Of a stretch of DNA of 47,607 nucleotides, positions 45,248-47,607 are shown one piece after another. The stretch comes from Colwellia psychrerythraea. GTDB lineage: Bacteria; Pseudomonadota; Gammaproteobacteria; Enterobacterales; Alteromonadaceae. Both the position numbers and the translations under genes were made by a program. The notes under the pieces are model-generated. The model worked only from the letters and a program-made list of their open reading frames with translations, was not told the DNA's origin and ran no database searches. The stretch spans positions 1 through 47,607 of the forward strand of contig NZ_JQEC01000007.1 of assembly GCF_000764185.1 (NCBI RefSeq), in the 5' to 3' direction. How positions within the stretch are numbered: position 1 is the first letter of the stretch; the number at the start of each line of letters is the position of its first letter.

Positions 45248-46225
45248 TTAAGCTCGCTCTATCGAGAAACTCTGCACTTCACTTATATTTTTGACATCAA
45301 TCGCTAGCATCACCAGTCTATCAATTCCCAAAGCAACGCCTGAGCATTGAGGTAGTCCATGCGTTAACGCATCAATAAAGTTTTTATCTATGGATTTAAC
45401 TGGCAAACCTTGAACTGCTCTTTTAGCATTATCTTCTTCGAATCTAACTTGCTGTTCATTAGCATCAGTTAATTCATTAAAGCCATTCACTAACTCAATA
45501 CCACGGTAATAACATTCAAATCGTTGTGCTACCCGAGGATCATCAGTTGATCTTTTAGCCAGTGATGCTTGTGCTATCGGAAAGTCATAGATAAATTGCG
45601 GCTGATCAAGACCAATGGTTGGTTCAATAATTTCAGTAAAAATGAATTGCAGCAACAAATCAGCATCATTCATGTCAATTAACCAGTCCGCACTTTTATC
45701 GTACTTATTTAATACCTCAGCGAGCTCAGAAAAACTTGCTGTTAATGGGTCAATAGAGACTTTTTGCATGAAGATATCTTGGTAACTTGAAAATAACGCC
45801 TTATTTCCACCTAAAACGACTTGTAGCAACTCGGCCACCTCAGACATCAAGTCAAACTGATCAAAACCAATACGATACCATTCAAGCATCGTGAACTCAG
45901 GATTATGAAAGCGACCCGCCTCTTCGTGACGAAATGCTTTTGCAATGGAATAAATACAGCCGTAACCTGAAGCCAATAAACGCTTCATATGAAATTCTGG
46001 TGAGGTTTGTAGAAACAACTCGGTTGAGTGATCCGCAGGGCTATCAGCTAAAAAATCATATTTACAAGAGATAGCATCTAAGTAAACATCTGTCACTGTG
46101 CTTTGTGATAAGGCAGGTGTTTCCACTTCAACGACATTGCGCTCAGCAAAAAACTGTCTAATTTTCTGTAATATTTTTGCTCTTTTTTGAGCGTTCTGCC
46201 AAGTTAGCGTACTTTGCCAAGTCAT
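45248..46225 (-). CDS. epmA: Elongation factor P-(R)-beta-lysine ligase
   Basis: A 325-residue paralogue of the lysyl-tRNA synthetase catalytic core (GenX/PoxA/YjeA). It joins (R)-beta-lysine to EF-P. Class II motifs are visible: motif 1 region FAERNVVEVETPALSQ, motif 2 FRHEEAGRFHNPEFTMLEWYR, and motif 3 GVALGIDRLVML. There is no anticodon-binding domain, as expected. It is monocistronic here. EF-P modification helps ribosomes stalled at polyproline. Confidence 0.95.
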   Translation of the reverse strand: MTWQSTLTWQNAQKRAKILQKIRQFFAERNVVEVETPALSQSTVTDVYLDAISCKYDFLADSPADHSTELFLQTSPEFHMKRLLASGYGCIYSIAKAFRHEEAGRFHNPEFTMLEWYRIGFDQFDLMSEVAELLQVVLGGNKALFSSYQDIFMQKVSIDPLTASFSELAEVLNKYDKSADWLIDMNDADLLLQFIFTEIIEPTIGLDQPQFIYDFPIAQASLAKRSTDDPRVAQRFECYYRGIELVNGFNELTDANEQQVRFEEDNAKRAVQGLPVKSIDKNFIDALTHGLPQCSGVALGIDRLVMLAIDVKNISEVQSFSIERA

Positions 46226-46542
46226 GTTAATTCCTGCGTATTCTCTAGTAGTAAATTTAAAGACTGGAAAGCCCAGACAATGGATTTCCGATAAAGAACC
46301 TCGGAAATGACGTTTGATATTTTAATGCCTATTGAGAACTTATCAATAAAATCACTCATTAATTCATTTATAACTTTCTCAAATTCCAGGCACAAAAAAG
46401 GTCGCGTTAGCGACCTTCTTTATTCAATATTATTTCTAATATGGATTTGTTGTTATTCAACGGACTAACAAGGCGGTAGGCACGGAGTTGACGTGAGTCA
46501 ATGAGTACCTACAACGCGGTTAATCCTAAGAAAAACTACAAA
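46226..46542. other. Gap between epmA and tuf
   Basis: 317 bp without a gene. It contains the tuf terminator (46393-46418), an imperfect hairpin-forming sequence at 46463-46526 in the tuf 3' UTR, and the epmA promoter near 46230-46330. No tRNA gene was recognised. Confidence 0.55.
46393..46418 (-). terminator. Rho-independent terminator of tuf
   Basis: On the minus strand AAGGTCGC-TAAC-GCGACCTT is followed by TTTTTTG. It lies about 125 bases past the tuf stop codon. Confidence 0.92.
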
Positions 46543-47607
46543 TTAATCCATAATCTTAGAAACAACACCAGCACCAACAGTACGACCACCTTCACGGATA
46601 GCGAAGCGTAAACCTTCGTCCATCGCTACTGGGTTGATTAGCTCAACAACAAACTTAAGGTTGTCGCCAGGCATTACCATTTCAACACCTTCAGGAAGCT
46701 CTACAGCACCTGTGATATCTGTTGTACGGAAGTAAAACTGTGGACGGTATCCTTTAAAGAATGGAGTATGACGACCACCTTCATCTTTAGAAAGTACGTA
46801 TACTTCTGATTCGAATTTAGTGTGAGGTAAGATTGAACCAGGAGCACATAGTACTTGACCACGTTCAACATCTTCACGCTTAAGACCACGTAGAAGAACA
46901 CCACAGTTCTCGCCAGCACGACCTTCGTCAAGAAGCTTACGGAACATTTCAACACCTGTACAAGTTGATTTTTGTGTATCACGGATACCAACAACTTCTA
47001 CTTCTTCACCAACTTTGATGATACCACGTTCAACACGACCAGTTACAACAGTACCACGGCCTGAGATTGAAAATACATCTTCGATAGGCATGATGAATGC
47101 ACCATCAATAGCACGCTCTGGCTCTGGGATGTAAGTATCTAAATGATCAGCAAGTTCAATAACTTTCGCTTCCCATTTTTCTTCACCGTTAAGTGCGCCT
47201 AAAGCTGAACCTTGGATAACTGGTAAGTCATCACCTGGGAAATCATATTCAGAAAGAAGTTCACGAACTTCCATTTCTACTAATTCTAATAACTCTTCGT
47301 CATCTACCATGTCACATTTGTTCATGAACACGATGATGTAAGGAACACCAACTTGACGAGAAAGTAAGATATGCTCACGTGTTTGTGGCATAGGACCATC
47401 TGTAGCAGCAACTACTAAGATAGCGCCATCCATTTGTGCAGCACCAGTGATCATGTTTTTGATGTAATCAGCATGGCCAGGACAATCTACGTGAGCGTAG
47501 TGACGTGATTCAGTATCGTACTCGATGTGAGAAGTATTGATTGTAATACCACGTTCACGTTCTTCAGGAGCGTTATCGATTTGTGCGAAATCTTTAACTT
47601 CACCACC
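46543..47607 (-). CDS. tuf: Elongation factor Tu (5' end off window)
   Basis: The frame continues in phase to the right edge, giving 354 of about 394 residues; the first ~40, including the P-loop GHVDHGKT, lie outside. Visible are the switch-I region [13 protein letters not shown], the G3 motif DCPGHADY, G4 NKCDM, and the C-terminal barrel domains to KIMD. A segment reading from 47454 only would begin at an internal methionine ([10 protein letters not shown]). It delivers aminoacyl-tRNA to the ribosome. Confidence 0.98.
   Translation of the reverse strand, partial: GGEVKDFAQIDNAPEERERGITINTSHIEYDTESRHYAHVDCPGHADYIKNMITGAAQMDGAILVVAATDGPMPQTREHILLSRQVGVPYIIVFMNKCDMVDDEELLELVEMEVRELLSEYDFPGDDLPVIQGSALGALNGEEKWEAKVIELADHLDTYIPEPERAIDGAFIMPIEDVFSISGRGTVVTGRVERGIIKVGEEVEVVGIRDTQKSTCTGVEMFRKLLDEGRAGENCGVLLRGLKREDVERGQVLCAPGSILPHTKFESEVYVLSKDEGGRHTPFFKGYRPQFYFRTTDITGAVELPEGVEMVMPGDNLKFVVELINPVAMDEGLRFAIREGGRTVGAGVVSKIMD

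Noticed and set aside
46226..46542. Possible tRNA genes near tuf
   Set aside because: Some gammaproteobacterial tuf genes have tRNA genes on the upstream side; that side is outside the window, and no cloverleaf was found in the downstream gap.

Overview
The window reads as the chromosome of a cold-adapted marine gammaproteobacterium of the order Alteromonadales, most probably Colwelliaceae (Colwellia or Thalassotalea). This rests on low GC, protein sequences close to that group, and gene neighbourhoods such as DUF2333 next to a TIGR04219 barrel, anmK-M23 peptidase facing tyrS, and murB-birA-coaX. The assignment is inferred from protein recognition, not from a search. No rRNA, tRNA or CRISPR array was seen.

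Layout. (1) 1-1.9 kb: a minus-strand run of small orphan genes separated by about 98-bp sites with the architecture of integron attC sites. There is no integrase in the window, so this looks like a CALIN (cluster of attC sites lacking an integrase) or the edge of a larger integron. (2) 2.2-9.2 kb: oxyR, a LysE-type exporter, an NhaC-type antiporter, a small orphan gene, anmK and an M23 murein peptidase, all on the minus strand. (3) 9.6-13.8 kb: tyrS, then a two-gene insert (permuted papain-like protein and a histone-deacetylase-fold protein, overlapping ATGA) closed by a second, diverged copy of the tyrS 3' end, then a periplasmic glutaminase. (4) 14.0-18.3 kb: nosDFYL, for copper delivery to nitrous oxide reductase, behind an FNR-like box, followed by four exact 134-bp tandem copies derived from the nosL 3' end. 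(5) 18.4-28.9 kb: housekeeping genes (GumN/TraB-like, DUF4136 lipoprotein, RraB-like, PlsC, a beta-barrel, TRIC/UPF0126, CbiB-like, mtnN, coaX, birA, murB, nitroreductase) and a decayed acuI/yhdH remnant. (6) 29.0-31.0 kb: a phage-shock operon behind a sigma-54-type promoter, with an unrecognised first gene. (7) 31.0-35.7 kb: enoyl-CoA hydratase, PCuAC copper chaperone, DUF2333, TIGR04219 barrel, a PEP-CTERM protein and a lytic transglycosylase. (8) 35.8-40.2 kb: cysJIH, assimilatory sulfate reduction. (9) 40.2-43.5 kb: an insertion between cysH and a second cysH 3' end; it carries an NlpC/P60-like orphan and a REP-associated transposase with REP-like repeats. (10) 43.6-44.1 kb: a GC-rich, hairpin-dense, non-coding element with imperfect terminal inverted repeats. 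(11) 44.1-47.6 kb: two small orphan genes, epmA and the truncated tuf gene.

The strongest unexplained pattern is that three unrelated host genes (tyrS, nosL, cysH) are each followed by one or more diverged copies of only their own 3' end. In two of the three the space between holds accessory genes. In cysH most substitutions between the copies are synonymous, so both ends appear to have evolved as functional gene ends before being brought together. That suggests scars of recombination with related foreign DNA, or an element class that enters at gene 3' ends and restores them.
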